Of a stretch of 64,000 nucleotides of DNA, positions 56,919 through 64,000 are shown piece after piece (position 1 is the first letter of the stretch; each line of letters starts with the position of its first letter). A program made the translations under genes and the position numbers. The notes beneath the pieces are model-generated. The model saw only the letters and a list, made by a program, of their open reading frames with translations, did no database searches and was not told where the DNA came from. The stretch is from positions 1 to 64,000 of the IMG/VR virus record IMGVR_UViG_3300042695_000536, one strand, 5' to 3'. Source of the DNA: a virus.

Positions 56919-57968
56919 ATGAGTAATGAACTATTAGCAAAAGCAGCTGAAGTCGGTACAACAGTAACAACTGGAATGACTGGTTCAGCAAACCCTACCG
57001 ACGGAATTCACGTAGGTTCCGAGGGTAAGGGAGGCTTGCTCAATCCTGAGCAATCCGCAAGATTCCTCGATTACATGTTCGATGCAACAGTAATCGGTAA
57101 AGTAGCACGTACAGTTCGAATGAGAGCTGACACTACAGAGATTGATCGTATTGGCGTCGGTGAGAAGCTCATGAAGCTTGCAGCTGAAGCAGAGAACACT
57201 GGCTCAAATGCAGCTGTACAGTTCTCAAAGATTTCTCTCACAACAAAGAAGCTTCGTCTAGATTGGGAACTTTCAACTGAGTCTCTAGAAGACAATATTG
57301 AAGGTGCAGATCTAGAAGATCACATTGCAAGACTTATGGCAACACAGGCTGGTAACGACCTTGAGGACGTAGTCCTTAACGGTAATACAGCTCTAACTGG
57401 AGATGCACTTTATAAGTCATTCGACGGTGTTGTTAAGATTGCAAAGGCAAACGGCCACGTAGTAGCTGGAGCGGGTGCAGTAATTTCCCGTGACATCTTC
57501 AATAAGGCTCTTAAGGCAATGCCACGTAAGTACAAGCAGCGTCGTCCAGACCTACGCTTCCTTGCAGGCTCAAACCTAATTCAAGACTACTTGTACTCAA
57601 CATCACAGAACATCCAGAACGTCAACCCACAAGATATTGCTTCAAGCATTATCCGTGGTGACCAGGGTGGTCTAGGTGGTCCAGCAGGGTATGTAGCACC
57701 ATTCGCATTTGGTATTCCAATTGTTGAAGTTCCGCTACTAAAAGAAACTCAGACTGGTTCATATGCAACACCAACAGGAGAGCACGGAGACGTCCACTTG
57801 ACATTCCCAAATAACGTTGTTATTGGTATCAAGCGTGATGTAACTGTTTACCGCTTCTTCTGGCCAAAGAAGGACTCAATCGAATATACAATGTATACTC
57901 GTGTTGGTACCCAAATTGAGCAGGCAGATGCATGGGTAGTCGTAAAAGACGTTAAGGTTGCTTCTTAA
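56919..57968 (+). CDS. major capsid protein (HK97 fold)
   Basis: 349 residues. LLNPEQSARFLDYMFDATVI, LRLDWELSTESLEDNIEG, IARLMATQAGNDLEDVVLNG and MPRKYKQRRPDLRF are the usual strands and the P-domain. It builds the icosahedral shell. Codon bias is more GC-rich than its neighbours, typical of a highly expressed gene. Terminator after it at 57993. Confidence 0.93.
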   Translation: MSNELLAKAAEVGTTVTTGMTGSANPTDGIHVGSEGKGGLLNPEQSARFLDYMFDATVIGKVARTVRMRADTTEIDRIGVGEKLMKLAAEAENTGSNAAVQFSKISLTTKKLRLDWELSTESLEDNIEGADLEDHIARLMATQAGNDLEDVVLNGNTALTGDALYKSFDGVVKIAKANGHVVAGAGAVISRDIFNKALKAMPRKYKQRRPDLRFLAGSNLIQDYLYSTSQNIQNVNPQDIASSIIRGDQGGLGGPAGYVAPFAFGIPIVEVPLLKETQTGSYATPTGEHGDVHLTFPNNVVIGIKRDVTVYRFFWPKKDSIEYTMYTRVGTQIEQADAWVVVKDVKVAS

Positions 57969-57992
57969 TTTAAGAAATAACTTGCTGGAAAG

Positions 57993-58014
57993 GCCCCCAA
58001 TTAATTTTGGGGGC
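57993..58014 (+). terminator. rho-independent terminator
   Basis: GCCCCCAA-(TTAATT)-TTGGGGGC, then CTTTTCATTTT. It ends the capsid gene transcript. Confidence 0.9.
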
Positions 58015-58068
58015 TTTTCATTTTAATTTTCTAGTGCTATAATTTATATACATACCAAAGGAGTATAT

Positions 58069-58467
58069 ATGTCATTTGACACACTTAAGGTCAAGGATCT
58101 AAAGACATTAGCAGCAAACTTTGCAGTTGATGTCGATGGACTAAAAAATAAAGCAGATGTAATTGCGGCACTTGCAGAAGAGGGAGTTACTTGGTCAGTT
58201 TACCAAGGAACACTCAAGAATATTGAAAGCGCAAAAGAAGATGCAGATGAGATTCTTCCTAGACTGGATCCAAATCAAAAACTTGATGAAGATATGATTC
58301 TAGTAAAGATGGACAGACCAAATGCTAGATATGATGCCCTAGGCTTCACATTTACAAGAGATCATCCATTTGTAGCAATGAAGCCCGATGTGGCGCAAGA
58401 AATTTTTGATAAGGAGGAAGGGTTTAGACTAGCTACCCCTAGAGAAGTACAGGAGTACTACAACTAA
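58069..58467 (+). CDS. head-tail region protein with HeH/SAP-like start
   Basis: 132 residues. KVKDLKTLAANFAVDVDGLK is a SAP/HeH-type helical motif, common in small capsid-associated or connector proteins. The second half has ARYDALGFTFTRDHPFVAMK. A TATAAT with an extended TGC lies at about 58040 and AAAGGAG before the ATG. Probably a head decoration or connector protein. Confidence 0.75.
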   Translation: MSFDTLKVKDLKTLAANFAVDVDGLKNKADVIAALAEEGVTWSVYQGTLKNIESAKEDADEILPRLDPNQKLDEDMILVKMDRPNARYDALGFTFTRDHPFVAMKPDVAQEIFDKEEGFRLATPREVQEYYN

Positions 58468-58476
58468 GCCTAACAA

Positions 58477-59460
58477 ATGGCAGAGATATATGTAAACACA
58501 AGCACACCTGCAACAACAAAGATTTATGTAAAGGGTGAGGCTGTAACACCTAGCTCTCCAGTAACTGTCAAAGTTTATGACATAACTGGCGATCCAGTTA
58601 TATCTCCACCAATTAATTCAACATCAATACTTACAACTCTTACGGCGGAGCAAAGCGAAGTTGATATAGGGTCATACAAAGTTTATCTACCTATCTCGTA
58701 CACAGCAAGATCAAGAAAGTTCAAGTTGGTATGGGAATGGCAATATGAAGGATCTTCTTATTCTAATACAACTATGCTTGATATTGTAACACCTTATGTA
58801 GATATACAGGAGGCTGCACAAGAAATGGGATTGGGATCAGATTCAAATGATCCAAACCATAAGACATATCAAGAGCTCAAGCTTGCTGAAAGATATGCAA
58901 GAAATATAATTGATGGGTACACTGGTCAAAAATTTTTCCTACACGATGGTTATTTTTCTTCAGTAGGAAATGATTCTGACACTATGCCTCTTACTAAAAA
59001 GGTAAATAGATTGCATACTCTTCACGCAAATGATCAGATCCTTATCGATAATTTAAATGAAGTTAACAACCTAGGCCTTACTATTGATATCACGCCAAGC
59101 GGCTTTGGATTAAAGGTAAACATAGCGTCTATTTTAGACAATGATGTTTATATATCTAACGGAATGGTCCCTCCATCAATTCACGACTCTTCTCCAGATA
59201 TATTTAGAAGGTCTAAGAATTATAAAGTCTACGCTAGATTTGGTTGGGAGTATGTTCCAAATGAGGTTCGTGACGCAGCTGTAGAAATAATGAAGATGTA
59301 CTTTGCAAAAGATCGTGTTTGGAAAGACAGATATGTTAAAAAGGTTTCCACAACAGATTGGGATTTTGAATATTCTTCAGAAGCATTTAGTGGAACTGGC
59401 TCCTCATATGCAGACAAGCTACTTGCAGACTATGTAATAACACAAATGGTTCTGGTGTAA
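58477..59460 (+). CDS. head-tail connector protein
   Basis: 327 residues. The first 110 are beta-rich (VKVYDITGDPVISPP). The rest has VDIQEAAQEMGLGSD, KLAERYARNIIDGYTGQKF and VRDAAVEIMKMYFAKDRVW, as in gp6/Ad1-type head-tail connectors. It links the portal to the tail. It overlaps the next start by one base. Confidence 0.8.
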   Translation: MAEIYVNTSTPATTKIYVKGEAVTPSSPVTVKVYDITGDPVISPPINSTSILTTLTAEQSEVDIGSYKVYLPISYTARSRKFKLVWEWQYEGSSYSNTTMLDIVTPYVDIQEAAQEMGLGSDSNDPNHKTYQELKLAERYARNIIDGYTGQKFFLHDGYFSSVGNDSDTMPLTKKVNRLHTLHANDQILIDNLNEVNNLGLTIDITPSGFGLKVNIASILDNDVYISNGMVPPSIHDSSPDIFRRSKNYKVYARFGWEYVPNEVRDAAVEIMKMYFAKDRVWKDRYVKKVSTTDWDFEYSSEAFSGTGSSYADKLLADYVITQMVLV

Positions 59461-59885
59461 TGTTTGATTTAGTAGACGGCCTCATGACAATGAAGATGGA
59501 CGTATATCGACAAACTGAGCAGCAGGATAAAGATACTGGTGCAATGATAAGAGAGTTTTCTTTTATAAAAACAATTGATTGCTATGCTAGAGGAGTAATT
59601 ACCGAAAGCAGAAATAGGTCTAACGATAGTCAGAAGTTTTCAAATAAGTATTCAAATAACCAGTATATTGAGGCTAGAACATCTGACAGATTAACTGCAA
59701 GAGATAAAGTTAAAAACATTAGGGATGTAAATGGAAAGCCTATCTGGTATGAGTTAAACTATCCAAGCGATACAGATACAGTTTTTGATGTTGTTGGAAC
59801 TACACCAATATCAGATCCATTTGGAAATGTTGTAGGATATAACTCTTCATTGCAAAGAGCGGAGAATCAGCAAATTGGCGTCTGA
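59460..59885 (+). CDS. head-closure (stopper-like) protein
   Basis: 141 residues. MKMDVYRQTEQQDKDTGAMI and TIDCYARGVI are typical of the small SPP1-gp16/Hc1-like closure proteins. Beta-barrel pattern. It seals the packaged head and joins to the tail. Overlaps the next gene by 11 bases. Confidence 0.75.
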   Translation: MFDLVDGLMTMKMDVYRQTEQQDKDTGAMIREFSFIKTIDCYARGVITESRNRSNDSQKFSNKYSNNQYIEARTSDRLTARDKVKNIRDVNGKPIWYELNYPSDTDTVFDVVGTTPISDPFGNVVGYNSSLQRAENQQIGV

Positions 59886-60666
59886 AATTTTAGCGATTAA
59901 GGCAGCAAGCGGATTAGTTAATTTAATGACTAATAAGCCAGTAAGTGGTGCAATAAAAGATAGTACAGTTGCACAAATATCTGCTGCATTGTTCTATAAA
60001 ACAAATGTAATGGCTAAACTAGCTGCCAATCCGCAATTCCAATCAGCATTTAGAAGCGTAATCTTTGATCAACTTCAAGTTGATTTTGGAGACTATATTG
60101 ATGCAAAAGCAAGAACATCTCCAAAGTCTTTTCACCATGTTTACGAATGGGGAAGAGTGGGAGATAGCGAGGCAAGACTATTTAAATTAAATAAGCTTCC
60201 TGCAGATGGACTATCATTAAAAATTAATTACGAACTAACTGACTCAAAGTCTTTTGTACCATCTGAAAACTCTAACAATAAACACGTCTTTGTAAAAAAA
60301 GCTTCTGTTATGGAAGAGGGAAAGACTGTAGTCATAAGGCCAAGATTTTCTGAAAGGCTGGTATTTGATGTAGACGGATACACAATATTTATGCCAAAAG
60401 GCGAATCCGTTACTGTTAGAAAACCAGGAGGGGCGGCAACCAAAAACGCCTTCTTTGCACAGTATAGATATTTCTTTACTGGACAGCTAGTCAATATGTC
60501 TATAAAAAAATCGGGATTCCAGAGATTATTTAATTCATCATTGTCTAGAGCGCTAGGTGTACCAGCACAAGTTAAATCAGTTAAATATAGTTTCTCACCA
60601 AATCAATTGGCAAGTGAAGCTGAGGCTGCAACATCAGCAGAATTTGCGAGGTTAGCACATGGCTAA
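59875..60666 (+). CDS. neck protein, HK97 gp10-like possible
   Basis: 263 residues from TTG overlapping the previous gene. Long alpha/beta body with FHHVYEWGRVGDSEARLFKL, and a basic end (FSPNQLASEAEAAT). Size and position fit a neck or tail-joining protein, but no family is certain. Confidence 0.65.
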   Translation: MASEILAIKAASGLVNLMTNKPVSGAIKDSTVAQISAALFYKTNVMAKLAANPQFQSAFRSVIFDQLQVDFGDYIDAKARTSPKSFHHVYEWGRVGDSEARLFKLNKLPADGLSLKINYELTDSKSFVPSENSNNKHVFVKKASVMEEGKTVVIRPRFSERLVFDVDGYTIFMPKGESVTVRKPGGAATKNAFFAQYRYFFTGQLVNMSIKKSGFQRLFNSSLSRALGVPAQVKSVKYSFSPNQLASEAEAATSAEFARLAHG

Positions 60667-61168
60667 TTATAAATTAGATGCAATGTTTGAAATAAGAAAG
60701 TTCCTATGGAGCAGACTTACAGCACTTAATATATTCAATCAAGAAGACTACTACTCAGACAATCTAAATGAGACACTTGTCCCAATTGTTCCAGTCCAGC
60801 AACAGCCAGAGATGAATCAGTTCTTGAGCGGAAAGAAGCACATAGTCTACGATAAGATAGGAATGTCTTATGAGAACAACTGGATGATATGCTGCGAACA
60901 GATTCTATTAACCCTATATTCACCAGATCTCCTTGATATTGTTGAGATAAGAAACTTCCTAACTGATGAGTTTAGAAGAATGGATGAGTCTGCAAGGGAT
61001 GTCAATAAATGGGCGGGGTTATCAGATAAATTCAAGTTTCATAGTATCCACATAGCAGACATATCATCTACAGCCCCATCAGAAGAAATCCAAGGATTCT
61101 ATGCAGCAGATGTCATATTAGAGGTCAAATATTCAAGGATAACAAATGGCCAGGGCAGGTTTGCCTAA
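60659..61168 (+). CDS. tail terminator/completion protein
   Basis: 169 residues. EIRKFLWSRLTALNIFNQED then EQILLTLYSPDLLDIVEIRN. Its place between neck and major tail gene fits the terminator that caps the tail tube. Overlaps the preceding gene by eight bases. Confidence 0.7.
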   Translation: MANYKLDAMFEIRKFLWSRLTALNIFNQEDYYSDNLNETLVPIVPVQQQPEMNQFLSGKKHIVYDKIGMSYENNWMICCEQILLTLYSPDLLDIVEIRNFLTDEFRRMDESARDVNKWAGLSDKFKFHSIHIADISSTAPSEEIQGFYAADVILEVKYSRITNGQGRFA

Positions 61169-61271
61169 TTTGCCTTTTATAATATAGTAGAGTAAAATTA
61201 GAACAGAGGAAAGGGCCTAGCCAGCCAAAATATATATATTAATTTCATATGAAATCAGGAGGCAATACATC

Positions 61272-62039
61272 ATGGCATATCAAAATACAGGAGACGCCCG
61301 CAACATTCTTGTTGGAGCATCACCACTATTTTTATCAGTAGAAGATTCAACTGTAGATGGTTACGATAACAGCATGGAAGCAGGGGCAACCCCAGAAAAC
61401 GCTTTTGTTGCAAACAAAAACCGTTTCGTACCAGCATTTTTGGCAGGAGAGTCTTATACTACAACATTAAACAAAGTTCTAACAACAACAGGTGCTACAC
61501 AAACAGCAACACCTTCAGAATCAACACCAAAGATTGGTGGAGCTTATCGTAACGTAGGTTACACAAATAACGGTCTTCAGATCAGTTATCAGCCAACATT
61601 CGATTCAGTAACTGTAGACCAGTTGCTAGATACAGCTAAGCTTTTCAAGTCTGCTATGCAGGTTCAAATTTCAACAGAAATGGCAGAAGGCACACTAGAG
61701 AATATCCTAGCAGTATTTGGACAAAAGGGATCAACCCTAGCAAAGGGTGCTGAGATTGACGTACTAGGTTTGGAAGCAGGTGCACTAGGTGCAGCTCCAA
61801 CAGAGCGTCAGCTAATTGCAGTTGGACAGGCTCCAACAAGAGATGATTCAGGTGCTAATATCACATCAGAGCGTGTATACTATGCACGTCGTGTTTTGTC
61901 TGTTGAGCAGTCACAGTTCTCTTTGGCTCGTACAGCAGCAACAACATTCCCAGTGACATTCCGTCTTCTCCCATCAGGTGAAGCAAGTCACACTGGTTCA
62001 GAGTACGGTAAAATTATTGACCGTGTTCTATCAGCTTAA
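61272..62039 (+). CDS. major tail tube protein
   Basis: 255 residues. NTGDARNILVGASPLFLSVE then GLQISYQPTFDSVTVDQLLD are those of long-tailed-phage tube proteins. It is expressed strongly, as its codons and the strong terminator after it suggest. Its hexamers make the tube around the tape measure. GAGG lies upstream of the ATG. Confidence 0.85.
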   Translation: MAYQNTGDARNILVGASPLFLSVEDSTVDGYDNSMEAGATPENAFVANKNRFVPAFLAGESYTTTLNKVLTTTGATQTATPSESTPKIGGAYRNVGYTNNGLQISYQPTFDSVTVDQLLDTAKLFKSAMQVQISTEMAEGTLENILAVFGQKGSTLAKGAEIDVLGLEAGALGAAPTERQLIAVGQAPTRDDSGANITSERVYYARRVLSVEQSQFSLARTAATTFPVTFRLLPSGEASHTGSEYGKIIDRVLSA

Positions 62040-62058
62040 TTATATTAATAATTAATAT

Positions 62059-62086
62059 CAAAGCCCCCAAGAAATTGGGGGCTTTG
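62059..62086 (+). terminator. rho-independent terminator
   Basis: A 12-bp perfect stem, CAAAGCCCCCAA with TTGGGGGCTTTG, and a GAAA loop. Ends the major tail protein transcript. Confidence 0.9.
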
Positions 62087-62146
62087 CTGTTGTACCCTTA
62101 CAATGGTTATGCTATAATAATTTAGACGATCCTTAAGGAGGATACA

Positions 62147-62479
62147 ATGGCAACAACAGTATATGACGTAGAAGAGATTGAACTACAAAGCGGAGCTAAA
62201 GTAAAGCTCAAGCCATTATCAATCAAGCAACTACGAAAGTTTATGGAAGTAATTAAGAAAGTTCAAGATGCAGAAGATGAAGCTGCAACACTTGGTATTT
62301 TGGTAGAAGCATGCGGAGTTGCAATAGAAACTCAGCTACCAGATCTAGTTGCAGACCTAGACAAGCTAGAAGAAGCATTAGACGTTCCAACAATTAACCG
62401 CATCCTTGAAGTTTGCGGAGGAATTAAGATGGACGACCCAAACCTGATAGCGGCAGCAGTACTGGCTGGTCAGAACTAG
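62147..62479 (+). CDS. tail assembly chaperone (gpG-like)
   Basis: 110 residues. Beta start (VEEIELQSGAKVKLKPLSIK) and helices, like small chaperones before the tape measure. TGCTATAAT and AAGGAGG precede it. It also makes a longer product by a -1 frameshift at 62437. Confidence 0.85.
   Translation: MATTVYDVEEIELQSGAKVKLKPLSIKQLRKFMEVIKKVQDAEDEAATLGILVEACGVAIETQLPDLVADLDKLEEALDVPTINRILEVCGGIKMDDPNLIAAAVLAGQN
62437..62443 (+). other. programmed -1 ribosomal frameshift site
   Basis: CCCAAAC, an X-XXY-YYZ heptamer in the correct frame. A stop in frame 0 lies 12 codons later. Confidence 0.8.
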
Positions 62480-62814
62480 ATTTAGCCGCTTTAGAAGGCC
62501 AAGTTTTTCTTCTGGGACACTGGAAGAATTATGAAGAGCTAGAAGAAAATTTATCGATGCCAGAGTTGGTTCAAACCATAACAGCGATAAACCTAAAAGA
62601 GCACAACCAAAGAAAGTTTGCAGCATCACTAAAAGGAATACAATTAGATGATGATGTAGAAGAAGAAAAAAAAGGTTCTACCTTTGAAGATATCCAAAGA
62701 AGAGCACTTGGTATAACGGCATCAGCAGATGATGTTGTTGGATTACAAGGGCCATTCGCAGCACAAGCTGGATTTGGAATTGGCGCAGGGTTAGGATATT
62801 CTAGGAGTAATTAA
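62437..62814 (+). CDS. tail assembly chaperone extension (gpT-like, by -1 frameshift)
   Basis: The slippery heptamer CCCAAAC (62437-62443) is in the frame C CCA AAC. A -1 shift continues without a stop to TAA 62812-62814. The fused product has about 222 residues (99 plus 123). The ATG at 62557 in this frame is probably not used. The G/GT pair chaperones the tape measure in lambda and most long-tailed phages. Confidence 0.85.
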   Translation, partial: PKPDSGSSTGWSELDLAALEGQVFLLGHWKNYEELEENLSMPELVQTITAINLKEHNQRKFAASLKGIQLDDDVEEEKKGSTFEDIQRRALGITASADDVVGLQGPFAAQAGFGIGAGLGYSRSN

Positions 62815-64000
62815 TGGCTGACGAACAAATTGTAACCAGTATAGTCGCCAAAGCCGACTTGTCTAGCCTTGTGTCTGAAGTACACAGGGCTAGTGCTAGT
62901 CTCCAGCAACTACAAAGAGAACTCCTTGCATCAAACAAAGCAATATCTTCTTCAACAAAATTAGCAAATAATCTATTCAGAGATACCTTAACTGGAAGCG
63001 GACAGTTCTCCAGCCACTTTGTAAACCTTAATTCTGATGTAGATAAATTTGGTAAAAACTTAGATGCTGGTAGACTAAAGCTTAAGAACTATTTCCAAAC
63101 ATTTAGAGAGCACTCTACAACTCAAAAGGGTATGATCAGGGAGCTTGCCAAAGAACAGGTAATGCTTCAAAATTCAGTACTGCAACCTCTGGGCAGAAAT
63201 GCTCAAGGTTTAATGCAATACAATGTAATGATTCCTAGAGGATTAGATGCAATAGCAAATAGCGGAAAATTAGCTCGCATGGAAATGCAGATTATGAATC
63301 GTGCATTATCTGAAGGAGCAGGGTCTTTAATTAACTGGGGTAAAAATACTCAGTGGGCAGGTAGACAGCTTACCGTAGGACTTACCGTTCCTCTTACTAT
63401 GTTTGGAGCGGCAGCTGGAAAAGCATTTAGAGAAGCAGACGCAGAGCTTGTAAGATTAACAAAAGTTTATGGCGGTCTTGCAGCTACATCCGCTTCAGAT
63501 TTAAGAGCAATTAGAGAAGAAGTTGTTGAAACAGCAAAGGTTTTATCTAAGACAATGGGTGCATCTTTTAAAGAAACTATTGCGCTAGGTGCTGATATTG
63601 CGGCAACAGGACAAACTGGTGACGAGCTTCTTGGATCAATTGCAGAAACAACAAGACTAGCAATACTCGGTGAAGTTGATAGACAAGATGCAATGAAAGC
63701 AACTCTATCAATTCAAACAGCTTTTAAGCAAAATACAGAACAGCTAACAGAATCAATTAACTTTCTTAACGCAGTTGAAAACCAAACATCAACAACTCTT
63801 AACGATTTAGTAGAAGCTATTCCAAAAGCTGGTCCAGTAATTCAGCAATTAGGTGGTGACGTTAAAGATTTAGCTCTTTATCTAACCGCAATGAGAGAAG
63901 GTGGAATCAGCGCATCAGAAGGTGCTAACGCTTTAAAGTCTGGTCTAGCATCTCTTATTAATCCAACAAAGCAAACCGTTGGAATGATGTCAGAATTTGG
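62814..64000 (+). CDS. tape measure protein (5' part)
   Basis: The frame is open from ATG 62814, which overlaps the previous stop, to the window end: about 395 residues of a longer protein. ADEQIVTSIVAKADLSSLVS, long coiled coils, WAGRQLTVGLTVPLTMFGAA and TTLNDLVEAIPKAG are typical. A hydrophobic helix near 185-205 may help cross the membrane. It sets tail length. Confidence 0.9.
   Translation, partial: MADEQIVTSIVAKADLSSLVSEVHRASASLQQLQRELLASNKAISSSTKLANNLFRDTLTGSGQFSSHFVNLNSDVDKFGKNLDAGRLKLKNYFQTFREHSTTQKGMIRELAKEQVMLQNSVLQPLGRNAQGLMQYNVMIPRGLDAIANSGKLARMEMQIMNRALSEGAGSLINWGKNTQWAGRQLTVGLTVPLTMFGAAAGKAFREADAELVRLTKVYGGLAATSASDLRAIREEVVETAKVLSKTMGASFKETIALGADIAATGQTGDELLGSIAETTRLAILGEVDRQDAMKATLSIQTAFKQNTEQLTESINFLNAVENQTSTTLNDLVEAIPKAGPVIQQLGGDVKDLALYLTAMREGGISASEGANALKSGLASLINPTKQTVGMMSEF

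Noticed and set aside
62557-62814. Independent gene starting at ATG 62557
   Set aside because: The frame is open upstream through the CCCAAAC slip site, and the length fits the usual frameshift extension.

Overview
The window is 64 kb of an AT-rich, very gene-dense tailed-phage genome. The HK97-type head and long-tail genes lie at the right (about 53.6-64 kb): portal, prohead protease fused to a scaffold, major capsid protein, connectors, major tail protein, a frameshifted tail chaperone pair and the start of a tape measure gene. No terminase, integrase, DNA polymerase or repressor is recognisable here, so the window is only part of the genome. Several features point to an actinobacterial host: leaderless genes with a -10 hexamer placed 6-8 bases before the ATG, an Lsr2-type DNA-binding domain, perfect TGTGA-N6-TCACA (Crp/GlxR-type) sites and a perfect parS core. 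The low GC, and a secreted Ala-rich protein resembling surface proteins of freshwater acI-type actinobacteria, suggest such a host. That assignment is inference.

Layout. 1-15.2 kb (+ strand) carries accessory genes: a secreted subtilisin, thioredoxin, a host-like surface protein, a Dps-like ferritin, a radical SAM-SPASM enzyme followed by Cys-rich micropeptides, five 2OG-Fe(II) oxygenase-like genes, a sulfotransferase-like protein, GroES, a DUF1232 protein and a GlcNAc-transferase-like enzyme. 15.7-27.7 kb (- strand) holds about 40 short genes in overlapping operons. It includes an Lsr2-like mini-protein, a DUF932 protein and tRNA-Asp. Thirteen copies of a promoter-like element TGTCAG-N10-TATAAT occur here, many followed upstream by Crp-type sites and paired DnaA boxes. 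28-32.4 kb holds tRNA-Ile(UAU), a parS-like site, micropeptides, a 2OG oxygenase, a TylF-like methyltransferase and a lysozyme-like enzyme. 32.6-34.9 kb holds a class II ribonucleotide reductase and a holin-like protein. 34.9-44.7 kb holds tail-fibre and adhesin genes, ending with a protein that has a long Phe/Pro-rich tail. 44.8-51.6 kb holds six consecutive or near-consecutive 2OG oxygenases of prolyl-hydroxylase type, two related beta-rich proteins and an FkbM-like methyltransferase.

The most interesting hypothesis is a phage-encoded protein-hydroxylation and glycan-decoration pathway. Twelve 2OG oxygenase-like genes lie in this window, and six begin directly after the Phe/Pro-rich tail protein. 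A glycosyltransferase resembling the Gnt1 family (whose characterised member glycosylates hydroxyproline), a sulfotransferase and two sugar-type methyltransferases could act on the hydroxylated product. The second is an unusual promoter class used only by the leftward genes, whose conserved box sits too close to the -10 to be a normal -35. The third is a block repeated between leftward operons that combines a Crp-type palindrome with two DnaA boxes exactly 21 bp apart.
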